64,000 bases of DNA from Mucor racemosus. Its lineage: Eukaryota > Mucoromycota > Mucoromycetes > Mucorales > Mucoraceae. How positions within the stretch are numbered: position 1 is the first letter of the stretch; every line of letters begins with the position of its first letter. A program made the position numbers and the translations under genes. The stretch spans positions 930,001 through 994,000 of the forward strand of contig JAPEHQ010000008.1 in the NCBI GenBank assembly GCA_027405735.1, in the 5' to 3' direction. Below the pieces are notes generated by a model, which did not search any database, was not told the DNA's origin, and saw nothing but the letters and a program-made list of their open reading frames with translations. Positions 46,218 through 59,449 of the stretch are shown here, in pieces.

Positions 46218-49189
46218 TTTTTATAAAGAAAAGAAATAAAAATAAAACAAAAAAAAAGGGGTAAAGAAAAAAAGTGTCCAAGCTATTTAAACAAACAATA
46301 AGAATAAAAAAGGAACCAAGGAATTCAAGGGAGTCTTGTTGTACAGCTTATATTTATACAAAAAAAACTATCTTTAGAAGCCATGTATGTGCCAAGATGG
46401 AGTTCTAATGCCGTTTTGTGTATCTTTAGTATTAATTAAACAAACCAATCGTTCCTCATGGGGTGTTTCAAATCTATATGGCTGATTGGTCTTTTTTCCA
46501 ACTTGCCACCTTTGTTTGTCATATCAAAAAGCAAAAAAAAACAGGGCAAATCTGTATAAACAGTAAACAAAAGCACCAAGAATTAAGCTTTTTTCCATGT
46601 ACAATAAATAACACGTTATGTTTTTCATATTTTTTTTTTCAAAGTCTAAGTACATTAAATAACTGAGTCGGAATGAATCCCGATTAAACTACTGAAATCA
46701 TCTCATGTATAATACAATCAATTTAAAGGGGGGGGGGGATATATAGGAGAGATATAATAGCCATGTACATCATGCACCAAATTACTCTAAACAGTTTGAG
46801 GATAATAAAGAAATGCCCTTTTTTTTTATTCAATATGAAAAGATTCATGTAGGACGAGATCAAATATTGCTGTCTGTTGAGAAGCTTCTTTTTATATACG
46901 AAAGCTTGTGTTTTATTATTATTTGTGCATAAAATTGCTATATTATATAATAATATACTGTTTATAATGTACAGTTTTATATAAAACCTGTACACGTGTA
47001 TTTATGTATACATGTAAGTTTCATGTTACTACCCTTCTTGTCAAACTTGGTAAAAACCAGATCCAAGACATTAAAGAATATTGAGAACATCATTTTAATC
47101 ATCTTAAATACAAGCCAACTAGCAAATCAAGGGTTTTATGCATGTCAATTAACTAAAATCAAGCAAATCACCCTTTTCCCCCCTTATACCTGTATATTAT
47201 ACAAAAAACACCTCTTTTTTTACAGATCATAAAATACCCAAACACAATATAATTCTTGATTTATCATATTATATAATAAACAGAACACTGTGGTGACACT
47301 AGATCTCAATGGAAAATAGGTTAATAATGCTTGGTATTTCCATTCATTCTAATCTACGATAACCCATTTAGGTAAGAAAAGCTTAAAACAAACTCTTGTC
47401 AAATTTGCTATTTATTTCAAAATCAACATGGAAAATCTCGGCTAATGCATATAGTATGTATAGATCAAAACAAGACGGTGCACTGATATTTATTTTTATA
47501 TTTTTCGAGCTTATTTCTATATTTTAGTTTTACTTGGCAAAAAATGAACTAATAGTAAATCAAATCGAAATAAATTCAAATTTGGTATCACCCACGATAT
47601 TAATCATAACATTGCTGTTGGACCAGATCAGAACTCTCGCGTGGTACTCGCAAAAAAAATTTTTTTTTTCTTAAAAAAACAGATATACACTGGAATAAAT
47701 CTCTCATGAATTCAGTAATATTGTTAAATCTTGCATTTGTTTGCGAATTTTTAGGTTATTTTTCTTTTAATTATCAAGTATCCTACGTTGATCTAGCGTA
47801 CATTTATCAAATATCCACAATTCGAATGCCGTAATAATGGAATGGCACATTTGCCTAATTCAATGTCCCTGTACAACAAGGCACAAAATCAGAAACTTAT
47901 ATAAATGTACAGACGAAATCATTTTATTCTCAAGCTTTTTTGATCTGTGAGAATAGCCGCTTATTTTATCCTTGACATGAATTCACGGGACCCTCCTTTA
48001 TATTTATGATTTCTCTTACATGTATAAGGTTTTAAAATCAAATCACTGTTGGAAATCAAACCAAAAGAACGCATTTATACTAAAAAAAAGAAAAAAAAAA
48101 GAAAAGAGGTCATCGAAACATAAGTAAGATCTAATTGGCAAAATCTGAATAGCTTATGATTCTTTTTCGTCATACTTATTTTACAGCCTACTTTAGCTCA
48201 TCATTCGCAGTATTGAAATAAAAATTTTCGTGCAACAATTTGCTGATCTACATCAAATTAAGGAAATCACCAATGTACTAGTTCACATTTGTACCTCCCA
48301 GGGACAAAACAAATACTTGCATATAAATCAACAGGGTCATTGAGTGTAATCATGTGCCGCTTTTTTGGCTTTCTAGTCTTAATCAAGCATTTTATACATT
48401 CAACATCATCATTCATGTGTTTAATGTTATATATAAGTGTCGACGTAAACAACGTACCAGATGGCTTCTATTGAATTTTCACAGTTATTACCAACACAAT
48501 TTTCATCTTTATTGTATTCAACCAGCAAAAGTCTAAAAAATCCGTTATAATCGCCATGTTTTTCCAGCTTTACTAACTGGGGATGACTATACCACAATAC
48601 ATCTTTTTATATTATATGTCGACGATATATCTTTCGGCTTGCACTGATGTGGCAGCTATTGAACTGTCTCTTTAACTGTCCATAGTTAAATAATGTGGAT
48701 ATAGTATAGTTGATGTCGCTTACTTTTCACATAAATTGTTAGTTATGCTTCATAACACATTAAGACGAACGCAAAATCAGGAAGTACATATAAATTAATC
48801 CCCAAATCCGAGTTTACAACATTCCTGGATCTTAAAAAAGGATGAATTGTAGCTACTGCTTATTTATTTTTTTAATCTCAATAGAAAACTAAAGAATTAC
48901 AAACGCAATATCATACCTAAAATGCTACAGCAGAATTAAGTATTTTTTATTTTTTATTTACTATGCTCTATAGTACAGAACATAATCTTTAAATATCTGA
49001 ATTCACTTTTTCACCGCTTAAGATCAAAACTTTGCTGTAGTATATCTCAACTAAAAATGAAGATATAGAGTTGCTTTTTGGTGGAATCTAGTTATTTTGA
49101 ACTGATTTTAAACATAGTTGAGCATCAGATTTCTTTTCGCACTTTTATATTTTGTGATTTTTTTTCGCAATTCTAAATAATTTTCAAAA
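46218..49189. other. Long gene-free stretch upstream of the desaturase
   Basis: About 3 kb with no supported gene. The part next to 46218 should hold the desaturase promoter. It contains G-, A- and T-runs (about 46728-46738, 46627-46638 and 47668-47679) and only short frames without motifs. Confidence 0.45.
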
Positions 49190-49720
49190 TAGTTGGTATA
49201 TTGGTTATCGCGTTTTTTTTGTGCTCAAGTTATGATGCTAATTAATGTCTATCCATAGCAATTTAGTTTTCTGAAATATCTTATTTTTTGGTGGAGAAAC
49301 AAAAAAAAAAGCGTAAAAAGTTGGTGATGGTTTCATCCAGGCAATTTTTCCTAAATATCCATAGACCCATTTTTTCAGATCCCATAAAAACTCGATTTCT
49401 CCGTGAAAAATGCATTTATAGCTACATGCAATACCTCTATCTGTAGATAACTCTGCAGGCCTGTATTTAAAAAAGTTAGAACTCAAGAACTTCTCTAAAA
49501 TTTAAGGCAAAATACTGAAAAACCTTCAAAATTTCGCTTCAATTTTACAATAAATTTTGTAAAAAAAATGTACGTCATTTGATGAGGAATTCAAAACTGT
49601 ATACAAACTATTTAAAACGCTAATCAAAGTTGCTATGCACTTTATTGCGCATTTACAAGTTCAAATGTTTTGATCGATTTTTGTTCAAATTTCACGACAT
49701 TTCGTATTTTAAATGCAGTA
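49190..49720 (+). repeat. Interspersed repeat, copy F (ancient, diverged)
   Basis: Weak but collinear similarity to copies A-E: ACCTTCAAAATTTC, a stretch matching AAAACTGTA-ACAAACTATTTAAAACGCTA, GCGCATTTACAAGTTCAAATGTTTT. On the minus strand a frame (49486-49238) still shows SPPKNKIFQKTKL where copies B-D have PPRKINILKKTKL, so similarity is visible at protein level. It stops about 20 bp before the left end of the next mobile element. Confidence 0.6.
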
Positions 49721-50139
49721 TTATAGTGAGCCTGCTGGGTTAAGGCACTTTTTGCCATTACCGGAATACCGGACAAATGCCCGGTGATTATGTAATGATT
49801 ATGGTACTTTTTCTATAATAAGGGATAACCTTTAGAATATGTGTTATAATTTTATAGAATACATAGTATAATAACAAATTAGCCGTTCAATCCTGCTACG
49901 TTCAATTATAGCGTCGCCATATGGGCTCGCTTTTGCAATTTTTTTAACGAATGTATCATATAATTAGCAGCTCTAGCTCGTTACCCTCGATTGCTGTCTC
50001 TCTTCTAGTTGAAAAATGTATGTTTTTATAACAAATATTAATGAGGTTCATCAGCATCCTTTTTTTTTAAAGAAAAATTTAATTTTTGTTCGGCCTGCCT
50101 ATTTTTTAAAAAAAATCACCTTTTGTAGTATATTGTTAG

Positions 50140-50568
50140 AAAACATCTGCTAACACTTCTCTTTACTCATTTGAACGCACAGATGAGTATGTATATGCTG
50201 TAAATGGTATCCTACATATCCCGCCTTGTTGGTTACTGTAGATGGAACCGGCCAATTTGATTTACGAAATTTGAATGAAGATGCCAAGGAATCATTTGTC
50301 AGTACTCTAGTTTGTTTTGGTAAAGTATTGAATAAAATGGCTTGGGATAAAGAGGGTAAAAAGACAGCAATAAGTTCCAGCGATGGCCATGTTTATGTTT
50401 ATGACATTGGAGAGGTAAGACGAAAATTTAATGTAAATCAAAATTTTTGATTATTAACCTATACTTTATTTCAAGATGGCAACTCCTAAACCTGATGATT
50501 GTAGCCTGTTACAAAAGAATATCTCTGAAGTAATCTCAAATCAAGAAAATCCTAATGCAGGAAAATAA
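50140..50568 (+). pseudogene. Captured 3' fragment of a cytoplasmic dynein intermediate-chain gene
   Basis: Two exon pieces with a typical 61-nt intron (50415-50475, GTAAGA...TTTCAAG). The translation matches the last WD40 blades and C-terminus of dynein intermediate chains: SFERTDEYVYAV, WYPTYPALLVTVDGTGQFDL, NLNEDAKE, LNKMAWDKEGKKTAI, SSDGHVYVYDIGE, then a short tail after the intron ending at a stop codon (50566-50568). A single-base deletion near 50205 shifts the frame between YVYAV and WYPTYP. The N-terminal regions for light chains and p150 and most WD40 blades are missing. Retention of the intron shows the piece was taken from genomic DNA, not from mRNA. It lies inside the TIR element. 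Confidence 0.85.
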
Positions 50569-51489
50569 TTACATATTTTCTTATGGTAAATTATTTTTAT
50601 AAAAAGATTCACCATGTTTACTCAAGATATAGTTCTCATGGATTTCACATACTAAATGGGAATTGTGATTTTGCCATCGAGTGAATGGCTTTTATTTTTT
50701 TTGGAGTTATACCTTTCACTACATCTTTCAGGATCCAAGCTTCTGAAACTTTTCAATAGCGCATAGTAAACTGTACGTGCAATATAAAAAAACTCTAGTG
50801 CGATAATTTGAACGTAAAACTAAATTGTCATCAAATAAAATGCCATAAAGTATCAGTTTGTGTAATGATTAACAGTAAGAAACTTAAACCAAGTGGGTTA
50901 CAGCATCATAGATTCTTGAAAAAGTTTTCAAATATCGTAAAATCTCTTATTTTTAAGACTCACAAGGCTTATAAGCGGCATATTAATTTAGAAAATTATT
51001 TTTGCCCAGATCATCAATTTTGACATTTTTTAATTTTTTTTTCTGGTTTTGCAAATCTAGAGTTAATTATACTATTAAGTATAAAAGTAAAAAATATACA
51101 CATATATAGAATTTAGTACTCTATTTTATCTATAAAAATAATAAGCATTTTTATTGCAAAATATTACATGAAAATCCTTTAATCAAAAAATCATTTTTGG
51201 GCCAAAAATGCTAAGTTTTATTACTTAACATTTAATATTAAGCTTTTATAAAATGTGTATTAGTTATGGCTACAATTTTTTCTCACAATGTAATATATTT
51301 AAACGTTAATTTTGGTATCAAAATTTAATTTTTCTATTTTTTGATCAAAACCATGAGCGATGGTAAGGATAAAATGAGCCCCGAAAATGTCCGCTATAAA
51401 AACTGAATTTTCAGACACTACACAATTAAATGCAAGAAAAGTCAAAAAAAAATACTTTTTTTGTTCAAAATTTGGATATATGACAGTGC

Positions 51490-52040
51490 AAGATAGTTAG
51501 CAGTTCAATCCCGCTATACTCAATTACAACGCTGCCCTGTGGGCTTTTTTTTATTTTGCAATTTGTTGTATATAATAACTTTTTAATCTCGCTAAGCTTG
51601 TTTTTTTTGAAGTCTTTTTTTATAATGGAAGTATTATATTTATACAATCGTTTGATGTCGTTATACTCTTGCACTTTATCTGTTTTATACAGAGGATATT
51701 TTGTCTCGCTACTCTCATTTCTGTAATTTGTTTTATGATAAATGCTTTATATTGATACTCTTTTGATCTCGCTGCGCTCGTTTTTGCAATGAGTATTATA
51801 GTTAAGTATTACAAATAGCCATTTAATCTCGCTATGATTGATTACGGTAAAGACATCGCCATGTGGGCTCTTTTTTTTTTTTTAGCTTTTTCTTGAATAA
51901 TTAACATATTATATACGGTAGACCTATAATCTCGCTACCCTCGATGAAGGCGTCGCTTTGCAATTTTTATAATAAATGTATTATATGACCGGTATTATAT
52001 TCCGTTACTCTCGATTACTGTCTCTCTAATCGAAAATGTA
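51490..52040. repeat. Degenerate short-period repeat array
   Basis: The core AATCTCGCTANNCTCGATT and relatives recur about eight times (near 51503, 51586, 51652, 51697, 51763, 51828, 51930 and 51998), spaced 45-110 bp, with intervening T-runs and TTTGCAATT stretches. The same core occurs near 49895 and 49975 and, inverted, near 63590. Confidence 0.6.
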
Positions 52041-52928
52041 TGCTTTTATAATGTTTGTTTAATGTGGCAGATATTAATGAGGTTTATGAACAGTCTTTTT
52101 TTAATGAAAATTCTGATTGATAGGCCTGTCCCTTTTTTTTAATAAAAAAAACCACCTTTTATAACATATTATAAGATAAAAAGCATTTATTTACTTAATG
52201 AAATGTACATGCATATAAATAGATTTCAATTTTTTTTACATGATTGCCGATCATAACTGTACTACGAATAGCCTTTAAAAAATGGTACCATAATTTAAAT
52301 GTCGAGAAAATTTGAGATACATAAAAATAAATAGTACTACATATTCTATTATCAATCTGAAAATTGAAAAATATTATATGGTTGCAGCATCTACAGAAAA
52401 AACTAAAGTGAGTTGGTGGTGTTTGGTACCAATTCAAGTAATAACGCCGTTGGAGTCGCCGTAGACTGCAATTGATCTGCTGAATGCACAAGAAGCAGTC
52501 AACTAAACATTCCCAGAAGCACCGAATCATTGACACACGCTGGTATTTGTTTCCTGAATGCGAGCAGAATCCTAAAAAGCATAATAAAATTGAAATAAAA
52601 AGTAAATATTATGGTTCATTTGGCTAGACATCGATTTTGAATACGATGTTGTACCAAAAGTTATTTTCCGAATTTTAAAGATTGTGGTGCATTTTTAAAA
52701 CATTTTCATTCAACATTAATTAGGAAAATAGGCAAAATAAATTAAAATTTGCTTGTATACCTTATAGTAAATGCATAAGATTTTTCATTTTTCATTCGTC
52801 ATTATGTTATGTATTTTATGACATTATAGCAGGAAGGATATCCTATATTATAGAAAAAGTACCATAATGATTACATAATCGCCGGGCATCTGTCCGGTAG
52901 CCCGGTAATAGCAAAAAAAAAAAGTACC

Positions 52929-54366
52929 ATATTTTTATTCTCATCCCGTTATTTTTTGCTCGTTTAATATGCCAAATCTCACCATTTGAAGGATTATTTA
53001 TCCATCAAAATTAAATATTTATTGAATCTGATTGTGGTGAAGTATTTTTAGCTGTCGATGCATGTCCCGGTATTTTTTACAGCTTGCTGGATATAAACTG
53101 TCTATCGTACTCCGATTTCGATATTGATAATATAGAAAAATATATTTTTCAGATCAGCTTTTTATTTTGAGTGAACCATGTCTATTATCCTAACCATAAC
53201 AGTTATATGTAAAGCTGAATTGCATATATGTTGCAATTTAGATGTTTCAGGGCTGCATATCGTATGATAGCCTTAATTTTCTATTACTGCGGCATAACCA
53301 TATGATTTACAGATTACATTTAATCAAGTTGACAGCCTGATATCCATGTAATTTCAAGCATTTGCAAGTTTGATTTGAAAAAAACAAACAGTGTCTTTGA
53401 ACCCCAAAAGGTTAAATGGATTTACCTTTGCAAATTTTATTTTTAAATAATTGGAAAAAATAGAAAAAAAAAAAATCGGTATTCCTCTGGGTTACACTAT
53501 AGTTGAAAAACAGCGGTTTGATCTGCGAGTACTGTACCTAAAGCCAGTGACGTTTTTACAGAATCCAAAATTTTGATGAAAAGGAGTGCTTCACCGATGA
53601 GAGTTTCTCAATACCATAATTTTTTTACATATTCATGCAGATCGAATAAATATGAAGCACATGCTCCTTTCAATGATATTTGTTGAACTTTGACTTTTTT
53701 TTTTTCAAACATAATAGTTTCTTTTTCTAACTCTCGGAAAAACGACATCCGAGATCAAAAACCTAGTCCTAAAAATTTTTTCTTGTCATTCTTTAAGATT
53801 AATTCCTTAAACAAAGTTTCGTTTTGGTATCTATTTTTTTTTTTTTTTTTTTGACATGTATAGTAAAACTAATTGGTTACGAGTAATTTGAAGCTGTTAC
53901 TGAAGATCGACACATGGCGAATGAGTCTTTTTTGATTATAAATACGAAATTTCGTTCAATTGAGTTTCTAATTTAGATGGCTTCCTTTCCAGTTTTGTAC
54001 AAGAACCACGTAACTTTAAGGATATTTTGCGGATTTTCCAATTTTGTAAAAGAGTCCACGTAATTTGTAGAGCGTTTGAGAAAAGTTTTAACTGTCCGAG
54101 TGTATAATTGAAGCTCCCAATTTGATACTGCGGTATGTTTTACTGCGGTTCTACCAATCTTTAATTCATATTTCCTAGTTCGGTATTTCAAGATTGAATT
54201 GAAGCAAATCGAGAAGTAAAAAAAAAAAAAAATATACATTATATATAAATACCCAATGTTACAATCAAGATAAAAATTTTTAGCCCTTATTTTCTTTTGC
54301 TTCTACATTTTTTTGTTTACTCTACACTTCTTTACTTTCTATACCTTATAGAGAATCCGTAATTAA
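52929..54366. other. Intergenic, promoter side of the PDR transporter
   Basis: No gene seen. Contains several A- and T-runs. The last 150 bp (TATATAAATA at about 54242, pyrimidine-rich leader at 54280-54350) is a plausible core promoter and 5' UTR for the transporter. Confidence 0.45.
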
Positions 54367-57300
54367 ATGGAGGAAAAGAAAGAAGTCCAGTATACCGAAC
54401 GAGTAGAAGATGCTCATTTGAGAGATCAACCGAATTATGCAAATTCCAACAACAGCACAATCGATGGAGATGTCAGTTCCAGTAAAGATAATGCCGGCCA
54501 CAACGACACATTTGGTGAATCAGAAGCAAATCAAGTTAATATTGAAGGTAAAAAAAAAAAAAGCCCTAATATTTTTCCGCCTATCAATATTCTAATCTCG
54601 ATATCCATATTTAGATGCTAAAAATGAATATCAAGAGCTTCGTCGTGAATTGTCTACAAAAAGCCAACGTTTATCACTTTCGAAAGCTGAAGAAGGTGCA
54701 TCAAATTCCGAAGATTTTGATCTGGATCAATTTTTGCATGGCATTTCTAAAGAACAAGATGAAAATGGCCACAAGCGTAAACATTTAGGTGTTGCTTGGA
54801 GAAATTTGCATGTTGAGGTATTGTATAGTATAAATCAATTAATCTTTTGTATACTAATAATAGCAATAATAGGGTCTCGGCGCCGATGCTTTCACAATTC
54901 CTACTGTCATTAGTAACATCCTCTCTGTCGCTCAATTTTGGAAATTTTTTCAAAAAAAGAACTCTAGTACAAAAGTCATCATTGATGACCTTACTGGTTG
55001 TTGTAAAGATGGTGAAATGCTTCTAGTTTTAGGTCGTCCTGGTGCTGGTTGTACATCTTTCCTTAAAGTTATCTCTAATATGAGAGATTCTTACACTCAT
55101 ATTGGTGGTGATGTCAGTTACGGCGGCATTGATCCCAAGACTTTTGCTGAAAGATACAGAGGTCAAGTCTGTTATAACGAAGAAGAAGACCAGCATTATC
55201 CTACTCTTACTACTAAGCAAACACTTCAATTTGCCCTTCGCACTAAAACTCCTGGAAAACGTATTCCCGGTGAAACCAAAAGTGATTTCGTTGATCGTGT
55301 CTTGTATATGCTTGGTAACATGCTTGGTTTGACCAAGCAAATGAACACCATGGTCGGTAACGCCTTTGTCAGAGGTCTTTCCGGTGGTGAACGTAAACGT
55401 CTTTCCATTGCTGAACAAATGACAACTAGTAGTACTATCAATTGTTGGGATTGTTCCACTCGTGGTCTTGATGCTGCTTCTGCTCTTGATTATGTTCGTT
55501 CATTAAGAATTATGACTGATGTCTTTGATATCACTTCAATTGCTACTCTTTACCAAGCATCAAACAGTATTTTCAACTTGTTTGACAAGGTTCTTCTTTT
55601 AGATGAAGGTCGTTGTATTTACTTTGGTCCTACTAGTGGAGCCAAGCAATATTTTGATGATCTTGGTTTCCATTGTCCTCCTCGTAAATCACTTCCTGAT
55701 TTCTTGACTGGTCTCTGTAATCCTTTAGAACGTGAATTTAAGCCTGGATTTGAAGATTCTGCACCAAAACATGCTAGTGAATTCCAAGCAAAGTTTTATC
55801 AATCTGATGTCCACAAAGCCATGTTGCGTGATCTTGAAGAATACGAAGAGAAAATTGCTGCTGAAAACAAGGCAACTGCTTTCGAAGATGCTATTCACGA
55901 AGAACATCAAAAGCGTGCTCCTAAAAAGACTCCTTACATTGCTTCTTTCTTCCAACAAGTCAAGGCTCTTACTATTCGTGAACATCATTTGCTCATTAAG
56001 GATAGAGAAGCCTTGATTTCTCGTTATGGTACTATGATTATTCAAGGTTTAATTACTGCTTCTTGTTTCTTTATGCTTCCTTTAGATGGTACTGGTGCTT
56101 TCTCTCGTGGTGGTGCCATTTTCTTTTCTGCCATGTTTAATACCTTTATCTCTCAATCAGAGCTTGTTCGTTTCTTGATGGGTCGCCCTATTCTTGAAAA
56201 GCATAAGCAATATGCTTTATACAGACCATCTGCTTATTATATTGCTCAAGTTACTATGGACATACCTTACAGTTTGGCCCAAGTTTTTGTGTATAATATT
56301 TGCTCCTACTTTATGATGGGTCTCAATCTTACTGCTGGTAGATTCTTCACTTCATTCATCATTCTCTTTTTCTTGACAATGTGTATGACTGGATTCTTCC
56401 GTTTCTTTGGTGCTATCACTTCTAGTTTCTTTATGGCTACTCAAATCACTGGTGTCTTGCTTATCGCTACTACTACATACACTGGTTACACCATTCCCTA
56501 CCAAAAGATGCATCCTTGGTTATTCTGGATTTACTATATTAACCCCATCACATATGCTTATAAGGCTTTAATTTCCAACGAAATGGAAGGTCAAGTGTAT
56601 TCTTGTGAAGGTACTGGTAATGCTGTCCCTTCTGGACCTGGTTACGATGATTGGAATTACAAAGTCTGTACTATGGCTGGTGGAACTGCTGGCGAAAACT
56701 TTGTCCGTGGTGATGATTATCTTCGTTCTGCATTCACATACAATACTGGAGATCTTTGGGCTCCTGATTTCATTGTAGTTGTTGCTTTCTTCATCTTCTT
56801 TACCATCATCACTGCCTTAGCTATGGAATATGTCAAATTGAACAAATCAGGAAGTTTAACCAAGCTTTACTTGCCAGGCAAGGCTCCTAAACCTCGTACT
56901 ACTGAAGAAGAAGATGAACGTCGTCGCCAACAAGACAAGGTTACTGAAAATATGGATAAAATTTCCACTGGTACTACATTCTCATGGCAACATGTCAATT
57001 ACACTGTTCCTATCAAGGGTGGCTCTCTCCAATTGTTGAATGATATCAATGGTATTGTCAAGCCTGGTCATCTTACCGCTTTGATGGGTTCTTCTGGTGC
57101 TGGTAAAACTACTCTTTTGGATGTCCTCGCTCGTAGAAAGACTCTTGGTACTGTCGAAGGTGATATCTTCTTGAACAATGAGGCTCTTATGACTGATTTC
57201 GAACGTATCACTGGTTATTGTGAGCAAATGGATGTTCATCAACCTGCTGTTACTGTTCGTGAAGCTCTTCGTTTCTCTGCTTATTTGCGTCAACCTGCTG

Positions 57301-58868
57301 ATGTCTCCAAGGAAGAAAAAGAGGAATACGTTGAGCAAATCATTCAACTTTTGGAAATGGTTGATATTGGTGATGCTCAAATTGGTCAAGTTGAATCTGG
57401 TTTCGGTATCTCTGTTGAAGAACGCAAGCGCCTTACTATTGGTATGGAGCTTGTTGGTAAACCTCAGTTGCTTTTCTTGGATGAACCTACTTCTGGTCTC
57501 GATGCTCAAAGTTCTTTCAATATTATTCGTTTTATTCGTAAGCTTGCTGATGCTGGCTGGCCTGTGCTTTGTACTATTCATCAACCTTCTGCTATCTTGT
57601 TTGAATACTTTGACCATTTGTTGCTCTTGGTTCGTGGTGGTCGTACCGCTTACTATGGTGAAATTGGTCAAGATTCTCGCACTATGATTGATTACTTTGA
57701 ATCTAATGGTGGTCCCAAGTGTTCTCCTGATGCCAATCCTGCTGAATACATTCTTGAAGTCGTTGGTGCTGGTACTGCTGGTAAAGCTAGTAAAGATTGG
57801 GCTGAAGTATGGCAAGATTCTGCAGAATCAAAGGCTCTTGATGCTGAACTCGATGAAATCAATGCTACTGCCAATAAAAATCCCACTCGTGAAGCTCATA
57901 CTTATTCCACATCTATGGGTACTCAATTCCGTTTGGTATATGGTCGTATGGCTCTTGCTTACTGGCGTTCATCTGATTATAACATTGGTCGTTTCCTCAA
58001 TCTTATGTTTACTTCTCTTATCACTGGTTTCACTTTCTGGAAACTTGGAGATACTTCTTCTGATATGATGTACAAGATCTTTGCTTTGTTTGGTACCTTC
58101 ATCATGTGTTTCACCATGATTATCTTGGCTCAGCCCAAATTCATGACAGAACGTATGTATTTCCGTCGCGAATATGCCTCTAGTTATTATGGTTGGTTAC
58201 CTTGGGGTGTTTCTGCTATTTTAGTTGAAATTCCTTACGTTTTCTTCTTTGCTGCTACCTTCATGTTTGGCTTCTACTGGACTACCGGCATGCAAAACAC
58301 TGCTTCTGCTTGTGGTTACTTCTATATTACATTTGTCATTCTTGTTTGCTGGGCTGTTACCTTGGGTTTCGTTATTGCTGCTGTCGCTGAATTGCCAACT
58401 ATGGCCGCTATTATCAATCCTTTGATTCTTTCCCTTCTCATTTTGTTCTGTGGTTTGATGCAATCTCCTAAGGCTATGCCTAAATTCTGGAGTTCTTGGA
58501 TGTACTGGCTCGATCCTTTCCATTATTATGTTGAAGGCCTCACTGTAAATGAACTCGAACACTTGGAGATTGTCTGTACAGATGCAGATCTTCTTCGCTT
58601 CTCTCCACCTCCTGGTCAAACTTGCGGCGAATATACTGCTAATTTCTTTTCTTATGGTGCTCCCGGTTATATTGCTAATCCTAACGCTGTTCAACCTGAA
58701 CAATGTGGTTATTGTACATACAAATCAGGTGCTGAATTTTATGAAACCAACATGGATTGGAACGCTGCTAACAAATGGCGTAACTTTGGTATCTTGTTTG
58801 CTTTCTTCATCTTCAATATCATTATCTTTTTAGGTCTTGTTTATTGGAAGAGAAAGGGTAGAAGATAA
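54367..58868 (+). CDS. PDR-type ABC drug/lipid transporter (ABC-G full-size)
   Basis: Three exons (54367-54547, 54615-54817, 54873-58868) give 1459 aa, the normal PDR length. Order: disordered acidic N-terminus, NBD1, six membrane segments, NBD2, six membrane segments. NBD1 has the PDR-type deviant Walker A GRPGAGCTS and signature LSGGERKR, with a Walker B region lacking the usual catalytic Glu (INCWDCSTRGLD). NBD2 has a canonical Walker A GSSGAGKTT, a divergent signature (SVEERKRLT) and Walker B LLFLDEPTSGLD. This asymmetry is the hallmark of fungal PDR/CDR pumps, where one ATP site is degenerate. Extracellular loops carry Cys pairs (VYSCEGTG, YKVCTMAGG, CTDADLL, CGYCTYKSG). The protein should sit in the plasma membrane and export hydrophobic drugs or lipids. 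Codon use is strongly biased toward GGT/GCT/ACT, unlike its neighbours, which suggests high expression. Confidence 0.95.
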
Positions 58869-59449
58869 ATCATTTCAACCCTTTTTTCAATTAATTTAAA
58901 TAATCATTATATACTTTTATTTTATGTATTTCACTCTTAATTAATTAGCATTTCTATAGACCCTTTGTTATCTGCATTATAACTGCATCATATTCCCCAT
59001 CCATTTTTGTCAAATAAATGAGAAACAGATTTCATTTCTTTACAAATATAAATATTATCTAATTATAAAGTATGGCACTAAGACGATCAAATCTCGATCG
59101 TCTTTAATCTAAAAGTAATGAAACCTATATGTTTACATTAGAGATCTCAAACTAGTCCTGCGCTTTGACCTGTTTAGATTGCCTCGTGTACTTTTTTTTT
59201 TTTTTGGATATTACTCACTTTATTTGCTTTGCCGCATTAAAATATACAAAAAAAAAAACAGTTTTTTACTTTTGTGTATGGTATATACATGTACGTACCT
59301 TCCGTCTAAGGGCTATTGATATCTGTCCGAAAATAGAATGTTTAATACCAGAATATCAGTGTAGTAGCCTAACATTGACAAAAAATTGATTTATTATCGA
59401 CTGTAAAAATTAAGCATCTAAATTGAGGTGTTATTTATTTTTTGTATTA
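58869..59449. other. 3' flank of the PDR gene
   Basis: AT-rich, no gene. At 59305-59392 lies one member of a short dispersed repeat pair whose other member is at 61876-61958 (shared ATTGATAT, ACCAGA, AACATTGAC). Confidence 0.5.

Larger units (their letters stand above)
49743..52928 (+). mobile_element. 3.2-kb TIR element carrying a captured dynein gene fragment
   Basis: Inverted repeats of about 88 bp lie at 49743-49830 and 52838-52928. Shared landmarks read from each outer end: GGYACTTTTT, ATTACCGG, TACCGGACA, ATGCCCGG, GATTATGTAAT, ATTATGGTACTTTTTCTATAAT. The motif GGTACTTTTT occurs at both ends of each inverted repeat. Inside, a left arm (49885-50139) is repeated in direct orientation on the right (about 51815-52175), and the left arm breaks off exactly where dynein-like coding sequence begins (50140). 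No transposase is recognisable, and no flanking target duplication is clear, so the class is unknown; it behaves like a non-autonomous DNA transposon. Confidence 0.7.

Noticed and set aside
50808..51023. 71-codon frame inside the dynein-carrying element, considered as a transposase remnant
   Set aside because: Basic and Cys/His-containing but with no recognisable DDE, zinc-finger or helicase motif.
52195..52536. 113-codon minus-strand frame inside the same element
   Set aside because: Rich in aromatic residues with no motif; not supported by the related copy at the window end.
55029..58703. Long open frames on the opposite strand and in other frames of the PDR gene
   Set aside because: Shadow frames produced by the strong GGT/GCT/ACT codon bias of the real gene.
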